Positions 53,245 through 59,992 of a stretch of 64,000 bases of DNA are shown here, in pieces; position 1 is the stretch's first letter, and every line of letters starts with the position of its first letter. The DNA lies in NCBI GenBank assembly GCA_022705325.1, contig JAKJER010000011.1, positions 1 through 64,000 of the forward strand. The letters run 5' to 3'. Both the position numbers and the translations under genes were made by a program. The notes beneath the pieces were generated by a model, which saw nothing but the letters and a program-made list of their open reading frames with translations, was not told where the DNA came from and made no database searches. The stretch is from Planctomycetota bacterium. Its GTDB lineage: Bacteria > Planctomycetota > Phycisphaerae > SM23-33.

Positions 53245-53514
53245 TCAGCCTTTGCTGGGAGCCGTCTCTGGTTTCACCAGTTGCGACTCTGCGTACAGCG
53301 TATCCGGGCAGATATCCTGGTCGTGCGGCCAAGCCACCGTGCCGTTGACCAGTTCGACTTGGCGAAAATACTCTTCATCCTGCAACTCGGCAAACACGCC
53401 AAAGTGCAGCAAGGGGCGGCAATCGTATATCCCGATCTCCCCGCTGGTGAACGTGAGTTCCAGTCGATACTCGGGCAAGGCTTTGACGGACTGTACGCGC
53501 GGCAACATGTGCAT
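53245..53514 (-). CDS. DUF2442 domain protein
   Basis: An 89-residue protein with the DUF2442 pattern PRVQSVKALPEYRLELTFTS, DCRPLLHFGVFAELQDEEYF and ELVNGTVAWPHDQDICPDTL. It begins 5 bases past the stop of the DUF4160 gene. These two families occur together across bacteria as a small two-gene module, proposed to be toxin-antitoxin-like but of unproven function. The C-terminus is short and rich in Pro/Lys. Confidence 0.85.
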   Translation of the reverse strand: MHMLPRVQSVKALPEYRLELTFTSGEIGIYDCRPLLHFGVFAELQDEEYFRQVELVNGTVAWPHDQDICPDTLYAESQLVKPETAPSKG

Positions 53515-53519
53515 CGTCT

Positions 53520-53789
53520 CTACCTCAACGGGTCGATCTTCTGCGGTTGTTGACCGTTCACGGCCAATTCCCAGTTCGCCAGCAGGTCTTCCCGGTGAAT
53601 CTCGATCCAGGCCTGTACCAGGCGGGCCTTGGCCGGTGGGAATTCCCCCGCCAACAACTCGCCATTCGGGATCGAGTACACGGCTTCGTTGTCCTGATAC
53701 CGTACATGGACGTGAGGTGCCTTGTGCTGCTTGTTGTCAAGGAAGTACATCGAGACAACAATCCCGTAGAACAAGGAGATAACAGGCAT
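53520..53789 (-). CDS. DUF4160 domain protein
   Basis: An 89-residue protein matching DUF4160: PVISLFYGIVVSMYFLDN, KQHKAPHVHVRYQDNEAV and WIEIHREDLLANWELA. It is the first gene of the two-gene module with DUF2442. MPVISLF at 53789 is the family start and is preceded by AGGAG-like sequence; an in-frame ATG at 53828 adds 13 unrelated residues. Somewhat less GC-rich than its neighbours. Confidence 0.85.
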   Translation of the reverse strand: MPVISLFYGIVVSMYFLDNKQHKAPHVHVRYQDNEAVYSIPNGELLAGEFPPAKARLVQAWIEIHREDLLANWELAVNGQQPQKIDPLR

Positions 53790-53912
53790 CCGGGCGCTCC
53801 TGAAAGTCATGCTCTGTGTAAAAAACAACTATACCCTCGTTCAAATGCGTTGGCAACACTTGGGTTCGGCGTTCTTGGGTTCGGCGTTCGGCTGCCCGAC
53901 CGGAATTCGGGT

Positions 53913-53940
53913 TTGTCCGCAGGCTGGCGCTTGCTACAAT
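53913..53940 (+). promoter_or_regulatory. Promoter of the lipoprotein gene
   Basis: TTGTCC at 53913-53918 and TACAAT at 53935-53940, 16 bp apart. The predicted start near 53947 lies after an in-frame ATG at 53939, so translation must begin further on, at TTG 53990. Confidence 0.6.
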
Positions 53941-53989
53941 GGCGGACCTTGCATGGAGCAGGATCCTTCGTCCAAGAGGAGCCGACGGA

Positions 53990-55477
53990 TTGAGAACGCC
54001 AGCAGCGATATGGGTGGCCGGCCTGGTTGTGCTGGCCGGCGCGTGGGGATGCAACGACCACATTCAGCCGCCTCCACGGACGGTGGCCGAGTACCAGGCC
54101 CAGCTCAAGCAGCGCCTGAACTATCCCACGCAGGTCGTGGTGGCCCATAACCTCCAGCGGGCGCTCAACCGCACGGTCGGCGGTCCTGAACGTGTCAAGT
54201 CGCTCGAACTGGTCGCCCACCTGGCCGGGCGCGACCCGGCCATCCTGGCGCAGCTGGCCGACGTCCTCACCCAGACGGACGCGCCGCCCGGGGTTCGCGA
54301 AGCCGCCCTCAACATCCTGCTCAAGAACGACTACCCCAATCTGGCCGGCTACCTCGCTCGCGTTCTGCCCTATCTCAGCGGCAACGACAAGCTCCGCCAG
54401 ACCGCCCTGGACTGGCTCACCCGTCACCCGCTGCCCGACGCCCTGGCCGACGTCGTCCGCATCTGGGCGGAGGAGGGCGGGGCCAACTCGCCCAACGAGC
54501 AACGGTACCGCCAGATCCTCCGGCAGATATCGGGCAAGGAATGGGACCAGGTCGTCATGGACGAGTTGGGCAATCCCGCCTTTACCGCCTCGTCGGCGGC
54601 CTACGACATCCTGGTCCGCCGCCTGAGCGAGCAGGACCTGCGGACGCGGGTCCTGGCGACGACGGCGAGGTCCGACGCCGTGCAGGTCCTTCAGGCGCTG
54701 ATCGGGCATTTCGACTACCTGCCCGCCACCGGGGCCGAGCTGTCCACCGCCTCGGTTGTCCTCCGCGCGCACGCCGCGGAGGTCGAGGACGCCGCCCGGC
54801 TGGCCGCCGCCTGGCGGCGCTCGGGCAACTACCGCTTCAACATTCGCGACTTCCACCTGCTGTCCTGCCTGGCCCGCGACCCGCTGCGGACGGAGATGTC
54901 GCGCGAGCAGTTGGTCGCCCACTTGAGCCAGGCCCTCGTGCGGCGCGAGCACGTGCCCGTGCGGCGGTCGCAGCAGGTCGTCGTGACCGACTTCGACCGC
55001 CAGGCCCCGCAGCTCGGCATGGCCGACCTGTGGAATCTCTACCTGCTGGACGAACTGCTCCGCAAGCCGCACGTGCAGACGGGCATGGGCGTGATGGCCG
55101 AGCGCGACCGCGCCGACCGGGCTCGCGCCTGGGGCGGGCTGATCTTCTACCGCAACGGGCACGCCGAGCCGCAGCTCTACGAGCCCTCCAAGGCGCTGGG
55201 CGAGAACGACCTCCGCTACGCGCCCACGCTGGACGTGCTGCGACTGGCCCGCGACTCCCTCTGCCTCTTCCACGCCCACTTCGAGAAGGCCCAGAACCTC
55301 GACCGCGTCGGGCCCACCGCGCAGGAGCAGGCGGACCTGAAGGCCGACAACCTTTACGGCCTGCTGGTCACCAGCGTCTCGGGCGGCTCCTTCATCGGCC
55401 ACTACTACAATCCGCAGGGACAGGTCGTCTCGCTGGGGATCTTCCCGTACGGGCCCTCGCCGGCGGCGGCCAAGTAA
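53990..55477 (+). CDS. Putative lipoprotein with helical-repeat-like region, unknown
   Basis: The protein has 495 residues if started at TTG 53990, which has AAGAGGAG 8 bases upstream. The N-terminus is then a lipoprotein-type signal (VVLAGAWGC, cysteine at about 20). Residues ~50-200 look like alpha-helical HEAT-like repeats. The rest (FHLLSCLARDP, MADLWNLYLLDELLRKPHV, GGLIFYRNGHAEPQLYE, GSFIGHYYNPQGQVVSLGIF) matches no family I can name. The promoter position excludes an earlier ATG. It is followed by a separately promoted nuclease gene. Confidence 0.75.
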   Translation: MRTPAAIWVAGLVVLAGAWGCNDHIQPPPRTVAEYQAQLKQRLNYPTQVVVAHNLQRALNRTVGGPERVKSLELVAHLAGRDPAILAQLADVLTQTDAPPGVREAALNILLKNDYPNLAGYLARVLPYLSGNDKLRQTALDWLTRHPLPDALADVVRIWAEEGGANSPNEQRYRQILRQISGKEWDQVVMDELGNPAFTASSAAYDILVRRLSEQDLRTRVLATTARSDAVQVLQALIGHFDYLPATGAELSTASVVLRAHAAEVEDAARLAAAWRRSGNYRFNIRDFHLLSCLARDPLRTEMSREQLVAHLSQALVRREHVPVRRSQQVVVTDFDRQAPQLGMADLWNLYLLDELLRKPHVQTGMGVMAERDRADRARAWGGLIFYRNGHAEPQLYEPSKALGENDLRYAPTLDVLRLARDSLCLFHAHFEKAQNLDRVGPTAQEQADLKADNLYGLLVTSVSGGSFIGHYYNPQGQVVSLGIFPYGPSPAAAK

Positions 55478-55525
55478 CGGCCGCCGACGCTGCGCGGTCC
55501 CGGCGTCCGGCGGGCCGAAAGCCCA

Positions 55526-55554
55526 GTGACATCGCCCCGGCGGGCGGATATGAT
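55526..55554 (+). promoter_or_regulatory. Promoter of the bifunctional nuclease gene
   Basis: GTGACA at 55526-55531 and TATGAT at 55549-55554, with 17 bp between: each is one mismatch from consensus. The predicted start near 55561 supports translation from ATG 55607. Confidence 0.65.
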
Positions 55555-55606
55555 GGGGGCAGCGGCGCCCCGGGCGGACGCGGGCGGGCGCCGAGGAAGG
55601 GCAGAC

Positions 55607-56215
55607 ATGGACGTTCCGATGGAACTGGCGCGGATCCTGATTACCGAGCTGGGCGATCAGCAGGTGATCTTTCTGCGGGAGAAGGACGGCGACCGCAGCT
55701 TCCCAATCATGATCGGCATCAGCGAGGCCCTGGCCATCGACCGCCGCCTCAAGGGCCAGGAAACCCCCCGCCCCATGACGCACGACCTGCTGGCCAACGT
55801 GATCGAGCGGCTTGGCGGGCACGTCGAGAAGATCGTCATCAACGACATCCGCAGCCACACCTTCATCGCCACGCTCTACATCCGCCGCGGCGGCGAACTC
55901 ATCGACATCGACTCGCGGCCCAGCGACGCCATCGCCCTGGGCGCCGCGTTCAACACGCCGATCTTCGTGGCCGAACACGTCCTTCAGAACGTCCTGCACG
56001 AGCCCTCGACCAAGGAGGAGCGGATCGAACTGCTTCGCCAAAGGCTCCTCGTGCTGGACCAGATGATCCAGGAGATCGACCGCCGCCTCCAGGACGACGA
56101 GTTCCTGGACAACGCCCCGCCGGCCATCATCCAGGAGCACCGCCGCCAGATCGAGGAGATGCGCCGCGAGCACGAGGCCATCGACCGCGTGCTCAGGAAA
56201 CTCGGGCTGGACTGA
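55607..56215 (+). CDS. Bifunctional nuclease family protein (DUF151)
   Basis: The 202-residue protein has the DUF151 core: VIFLREKDGDRSFPIMIGIS, EALAIDRRLKGQETPRPMTH, LANVIERLGGHVEKIVI and SRPSDAIALGAAFNTPIFVA, as in the plant and bacterial bifunctional nuclease (BFN) family. The C-terminal helix pair includes a coiled-coil (QEHRRQIEEMRREHEAIDRV). Cellular substrates of bacterial members are not well defined. GAGGAAGGG lies before ATG 55607. Confidence 0.93.
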   Translation: MDVPMELARILITELGDQQVIFLREKDGDRSFPIMIGISEALAIDRRLKGQETPRPMTHDLLANVIERLGGHVEKIVINDIRSHTFIATLYIRRGGELIDIDSRPSDAIALGAAFNTPIFVAEHVLQNVLHEPSTKEERIELLRQRLLVLDQMIQEIDRRLQDDEFLDNAPPAIIQEHRRQIEEMRREHEAIDRVLRKLGLD

Positions 56216-56252
56216 AGACCGCCAAGACCGCCGATTTGATTCGCCGCGCCAC

Positions 56253-56281
56253 TTTCATTTTCGCCGCGCCGGCGGTAGCAT
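56253..56281 (+). promoter_or_regulatory. Possible leaderless promoter of the MqnA/MqnD-type gene
   Basis: TTTCAT at 56253-56258 and TAGCAT at 56276-56281, 17 bp apart. Seven bases beyond the -10 box falls on ATG 56288; no ribosome-binding site is visible. Confidence 0.35.
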
Positions 56282-56287
56282 GTCGCC

Positions 56288-57115
56288 ATGAGAATACGAC
56301 TAGCCCATTCGCCCGACGCCGACGATGCGTTCATGTTCGCCGGACTGGCCACCGGACAGGTGGACCCCGGCCGGTTCCGGTTCGAGCATGTCCTGGAGGA
56401 CATCCAGAGCCTCAACGACCGCGCGTCTCGCGGGGAGATGGAAATCACCGCCATTTCCGCCCACGCTTACGCGTACGTCCGCGACCGCTACCTGATCACC
56501 CGTTGCGGGGGCAGTTTCGGCGACGGCTACGGGCCGGTCATCATCTCGCGCGAGCCGATCCAGCCGGCGGAACTGCCGAAGGTGTCCATCGCCATTCCCG
56601 GCACGACCACCAGCGCCTTCCTGGCCCTCCAGCTCTTCCGCCCCGGGCTCAAGACCCGCCTCCTGCCGTTCGACCGAATCCTCAGCGCGGTCGAGAGCGG
56701 GCTGGTCGAGTGCGGGCTGATCATCCACGAGGCCCAGGTGACGTACGAGCAGATGGGCCTGTACTGCGTGGCCGACCTGGGCAAGTGGTGGGCCCAGAAG
56801 ACCGGCGATCTGCCGCTTCCCCTGGGCCTCAACGCCATCCGTCGAGACCTGGACCCCCAGGTCCGCCGCGAACTGGAGACCGTGCTGCTGGCCTCCATCC
56901 GCTACGCCCTGGACAACCGTGAGGACTGCGTCCGCCACGCCATGCGCTACGCCCGCGATCTGGGCGTCGAGCAGGCTGACCGCTTCATCGGCATGTACGT
57001 CAACGACCTCACCCTGGACATGGGCGAGCGCGGCCAGAAGGCCCTGGAAGAGTTCCTCGGCCGCTCCCACCAGGCCGGCATCACCCCCAACGCCCTGCCG
57101 CTGGAATTCGCCTAG
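56288..57115 (+). CDS. MqnA/MqnD-family menaquinone (futalosine pathway) enzyme
   Basis: The 275-residue protein has the periplasmic-binding-protein-like fold of the MqnA/MqnD family. It starts MRIRLAHSPDADDAFMF, comparable to the SPxxND opening of MqnD, and continues with EITAISAHAYAYV, GGSFGDGYGPVIIS, IAIPGTTTSAFLALQL and CGLIIHEAQVTYEQMGL. MqnD makes 1,4-dihydroxy-6-naphthoate; MqnA makes 3-enolpyruvyl-benzoate. The resemblance is closer to MqnD but I do not commit to a symbol. Other mqn genes are not in the window. Convergent with the selenoprotein gene. Confidence 0.8.
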   Translation: MRIRLAHSPDADDAFMFAGLATGQVDPGRFRFEHVLEDIQSLNDRASRGEMEITAISAHAYAYVRDRYLITRCGGSFGDGYGPVIISREPIQPAELPKVSIAIPGTTTSAFLALQLFRPGLKTRLLPFDRILSAVESGLVECGLIIHEAQVTYEQMGLYCVADLGKWWAQKTGDLPLPLGLNAIRRDLDPQVRRELETVLLASIRYALDNREDCVRHAMRYARDLGVEQADRFIGMYVNDLTLDMGERGQKALEEFLGRSHQAGITPNALPLEFA

Positions 57116-57120
57116 AGGCA

Positions 57121-57235
57121 GTAGCCTGTAGCTAGTAGCCGGTAATCAGGATGGACGGCCGAGCGGCTGGCGGGGCCGGACATTGACTACGGGCTGCCCG
57201 CTACCGGTCACTGGCTACCGGCTACGGGCTACCAG
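57121..57235. repeat. Paired inverted heptanucleotide arrays (GTAGCCT / CTACGGG type)
   Basis: Left array GTAGCCT, GTAGCTA, GTAGCCG, GTAATCA (57121-57148); right array CTACGGG, CTGCCCG, CTACCGG, TCACTGG, CTACCGG, CTACGGG, CTACCAG (57187-57235). The right units are the inverse of the left, so the arms can pair across 38 bases. The stop and last codons of the selenoprotein gene lie within the right array. It may serve as a shared terminator for two convergent genes. Confidence 0.85.
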
Positions 57236-57880
57236 TTCCTTGAGCACCGCCTCCGCCTCTGCGGGCTTGAAGCCGCCCGGCCCGCGCCGGCCCGGATAGG
57301 CGATCCGCCCGTCAACGCCGACGAGCACGATGCGGTCGGGCCAGCCGCTATAGCCCTTCTCGGCGGTGCCCTCCATGTCGTCCAGAAGGACCGGCAGCGT
57401 CAGCTTGAGTTCGCGCATGCATTTGTCGGCCAGGGCGGCCCGCTCTTCGAGCGTCTTGGGCTGGCTGGCCGGGGGCGTCCCCTTGGGCACTCGCTTGTCT
57501 TCCTTCGGGTGCGCCTCGCGGATGTAGACCAGGAAAAACTCGACCTTGTTCCCGTACGCCTCGTACAGGTTCTCGATGGCCTTCGCGTGAGGCCGGAAGG
57601 GGGGTCAGGTGTAGCTGGAGAAGACCAGGCAGACGGGCTTCTTGCCTTTGAAGCTCGACAGGCGGACGTTCCGGTCGCTCACCTGCGACCGTTCGTTGCC
57701 GTCCTTGTCCTTCACAGTCTCCAAGGGGTGAAGCTGGAAGTCCGGCGCCGGCTGCCCCAGCACGGGCTCGGGCGCCCGTGGACGGACCGGGCGCGTGGCA
57801 GCTCGGCCCTGGGTCCAGGCGGGGCAGTACGGGATCAAGAGGGCTATCATCGCCGCCATGAGGTTTCGGTATCGGACCAT
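57215..57880 (-). CDS. Deiodinase-like thioredoxin-fold selenoprotein (in-frame TGA read as selenocysteine)
   Basis: The reading frame runs 222 codons from ATG 57880 to TAG 57217-57215, interrupted only by TGA at 57607-57605 (codon 92). Both halves are in one phase and together form a thioredoxin-fold protein: signal-peptide-like N-terminus, LGQPAPDFQLHPLE, VCLVFSSYT-[TGA]-PPFRPHAK, VEFFLVYIREAHP, and YSGWPDRIVLVGVDGRIAYPG with RGPGGF. This matches iodothyronine deiodinases (SYT-U-PPF, VYIxEAHP, and the GPxGF end). The TGA is thus a selenocysteine codon, not a break. GGGAG precedes the ATG. Without SECIS read-through it would give a 91-residue fragment. No selA/B/C/D gene lies in the window. 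The physiological substrate in bacteria is unknown; iodide-related or redox roles are possible. Confidence 0.85.
57572..57599 (-). promoter_or_regulatory. SECIS-like hairpin after the selenocysteine codon
   Basis: Beginning eight bases after the TGA, the mRNA can form CUU-[CC]-GGCCU, a 7-base loop CACGCGA, AGGCC-[AUC]-GAG. The upper 5-bp stem (57594-57590 with 57582-57578) is perfect. Distance, size and coding-region location agree with bacterial SECIS elements bound by SelB. Confidence 0.55.
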
Positions 57881-57903
57881 ACGCGATCTCCCAAGGGTCG
57901 CTG

Positions 57904-57932
57904 ATTATACGTCGCGCGTCGGCGGAGACATC
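57904..57932 (-). promoter_or_regulatory. Promoter of the selenoprotein gene
   Basis: A perfect TATAAT on the minus strand (57909-57904); the -35 region 17 bp upstream (GATGTC) is weak. The predicted start near 57897 leaves about 17 bases of leader containing GGGAG. Confidence 0.5.
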
Positions 57933-57949
57933 CCCGTCCCGGAGGGCGG

Positions 57950-59872
57950 CTATTTCAGCGCCGCCAGGGCCTGCTCTGCCCGTTCGCGCAGATGCTCGTT
58001 CTTCACGGCGGCCAGCACCTTCTTCAGGGCCGCCCGCGCCGCGGCGGGGTTGCTCCCGCCGATCGTGCCGGCGATGTTGATGGCGGCGTCGGCGGCCTCC
58101 ATCTGCACGTTGGGGTCGTCCACGAACCGCACCACGTAGTCCAGGGCTGCCGGCGTGCCCAGGCGTCCCCACGCGCTGAGCAGGAGCTTCTTTTCATCGC
58201 TCCGCTGGACCAGCGGGTCGACGGCTGTCAGCATCTTCGCCTGCGCCGGCTGGTCCTTCACCAGGCCTGCCAGGCGGATGCAGCCGCGGACGGCAAGGAT
58301 CTTGTGAACGGGCTTGACGCCGGTTCGTGCGACCTCCAGCAGCAGGGGGTGGGCCTGCGCGGTGGGCCAGGCGGCCAGCACGCGGACGGCCTCGTCGGCG
58401 ACGTCGCCTTCCTTGTCGCCCAGGGCGGCCCTGGCGGCGGCCAGGGCGCCGTCGCTGCCGATTCGCCCCAGGGCGCGGACCAGTACGACCCGCACGGGCG
58501 GCGCCGCCTTCGCCATCGCGCCGGTCACGGCGGGCAGGGCCTTGTCGCCCGCTCGCGACGCGATCGCCAGCACCGCCTCCTCGGCGGGCGACTGCTGCTC
58601 GCCGCTCGCGACGGCCAACGCGTCGATCGCCTTGACCACCTCGTTCTCGCCGCCGATCTGCCCCAGGGCTCGCACCGCGGCCAGGCGGACGGACTCGTCC
58701 TTGTCGTCCAGGGCGGCCAGCACGGCCGCCACGCACTCGCGGGCCTGACGCTGGCCCAGCAGCGTCACCAGGCTCGCCCGGGTGGAGGCCTGCGCCTTGC
58801 CCGCGGCCGTTGCGATCGCTTCGTTGACTCCCTCGCCCGACATCGAAGCCAGGCTGGCCTTGGCCTGGGCAGCGACGTCCTTATCCTCGCTCGTCAGCAG
58901 CCCCGCCAGCAGATTCACCTCACGGGCCGTTCCCACCGCGCCCAGCGCGGTGACGGCGGCGAGTTGGATGCCCGGGTCGTCGCTGCCGGCGGCTTGAACG
59001 ACGGCCGATCGGGCGGCGGGCTCGGACCGTCTGGCCAGCGCCCGGACCAGGGCCAACTGGCCCCGCGCCGAGAGCGAGGGCAGTTTCCGGGCGAACAGCT
59101 CAGCCGCCTTGTCGCTGGCGGGCAGTTCGGCGACGATCTGGGCGGCCAGATCGATCATCATGCGGTCGCGCCCGGCGAGGACTTTCAGCACCATGTCGGG
59201 CGCCTGGTCGGGTCGGGCCAGGGCCAGGTCGCGGAAGGAGGCCATCCGGATGTGGCGAGGAGAGTCGCCCGTGTAGAGCTTGGCCAGCAGGGCGGCGGCG
59301 CGGTCGGTCTGCTTGGTCTTGAGCAGACCCTCCGCCGCGGCCAGGAGGGCCTCGGCGGCGGCTTCCTTGTTCGCCTCGTCCGCCTGGTCGTGGTAGCGGG
59401 CCAGGGCGTCGGCGGCCTCGGCGGTGGCGATCTGTCCCAGCGCGGCGGCGGCCGCCGCGGAGGCGTCCTTGTCCGCTCCGCCCAGCAGGGCCGACAGGGC
59501 GGGCACGGCCTGGGCGTCTTTGCGGGCGGCCAGCGAGTTGATGATCGCCACGCGGACCTCGCCGGTGGTCTTGCCCATCGCCTGGCGGAAGGCCTCGCCC
59601 GCCTGCGGGTAGGGCATCGGCTCCAGCGCGAAACGGGCCATCTCCGACAGGTCCTTGTCGCCCAGCAGGGCCGACAACGCGGGCACGGCGTCGGCGGTCC
59701 CGATCATCCGCAGTTCGCGGCAGGCCGCTTCCTTCTCCGCCCGCGGGGCCTGGCCTCGCAGGACGGCGATCAGCTTGGCCTCCTGGGCCTTCTTGTCGTC
59801 GTCAGCCGCCTGGCAGAGGGCCGACAGGCAGAGGGCGGCGACGGCAGCGACGGTCATCAGGCGTTGATGCAT
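57950..59872 (-). CDS. Secreted HEAT-repeat protein
   Basis: A 640-residue protein with a signal peptide (VAALCLSALCQAADD) and about fifteen HEAT/PBS-like alpha-helical repeats of ~30-37 residues, for example AVPALSALLGDKDLSEMARF, AVPALSALLGGADKDASAAA, GIQLAAVTALGAVGTAREVN and SVRLAAVRALGQIGGENEVV. HEAT solenoids bind other proteins; no catalytic domain is seen. It lies 69 bp upstream of the selenoprotein gene on the same strand, but that gene has its own promoter. Function unknown. Confidence 0.88.
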   Translation of the reverse strand: MHQRLMTVAAVAALCLSALCQAADDDKKAQEAKLIAVLRGQAPRAEKEAACRELRMIGTADAVPALSALLGDKDLSEMARFALEPMPYPQAGEAFRQAMGKTTGEVRVAIINSLAARKDAQAVPALSALLGGADKDASAAAAAALGQIATAEAADALARYHDQADEANKEAAAEALLAAAEGLLKTKQTDRAAALLAKLYTGDSPRHIRMASFRDLALARPDQAPDMVLKVLAGRDRMMIDLAAQIVAELPASDKAAELFARKLPSLSARGQLALVRALARRSEPAARSAVVQAAGSDDPGIQLAAVTALGAVGTAREVNLLAGLLTSEDKDVAAQAKASLASMSGEGVNEAIATAAGKAQASTRASLVTLLGQRQARECVAAVLAALDDKDESVRLAAVRALGQIGGENEVVKAIDALAVASGEQQSPAEEAVLAIASRAGDKALPAVTGAMAKAAPPVRVVLVRALGRIGSDGALAAARAALGDKEGDVADEAVRVLAAWPTAQAHPLLLEVARTGVKPVHKILAVRGCIRLAGLVKDQPAQAKMLTAVDPLVQRSDEKKLLLSAWGRLGTPAALDYVVRFVDDPNVQMEAADAAINIAGTIGGSNPAAARAALKKVLAAVKNEHLRERAEQALAALK

Positions 59873-59992
59873 GGCGTACTCCTGAGGAAAGACAAGAAGG
59901 TAGCAGAACAGCGTGGCTCGGGCAAGAACGGCGATTCCGTGCTGCGCCGCCGGCCGGCGCCGACCGGGGACGCAGGCCTTCGGCCGGGCGGG

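Noticed and set aside
57215-57880. A frameshifted or nonsense pseudogene.
   Set aside because: There is no frameshift; the single TGA sits at the exact selenocysteine position of the deiodinase motif, both sides stay conserved, and a promoter and ribosome-binding site are intact.
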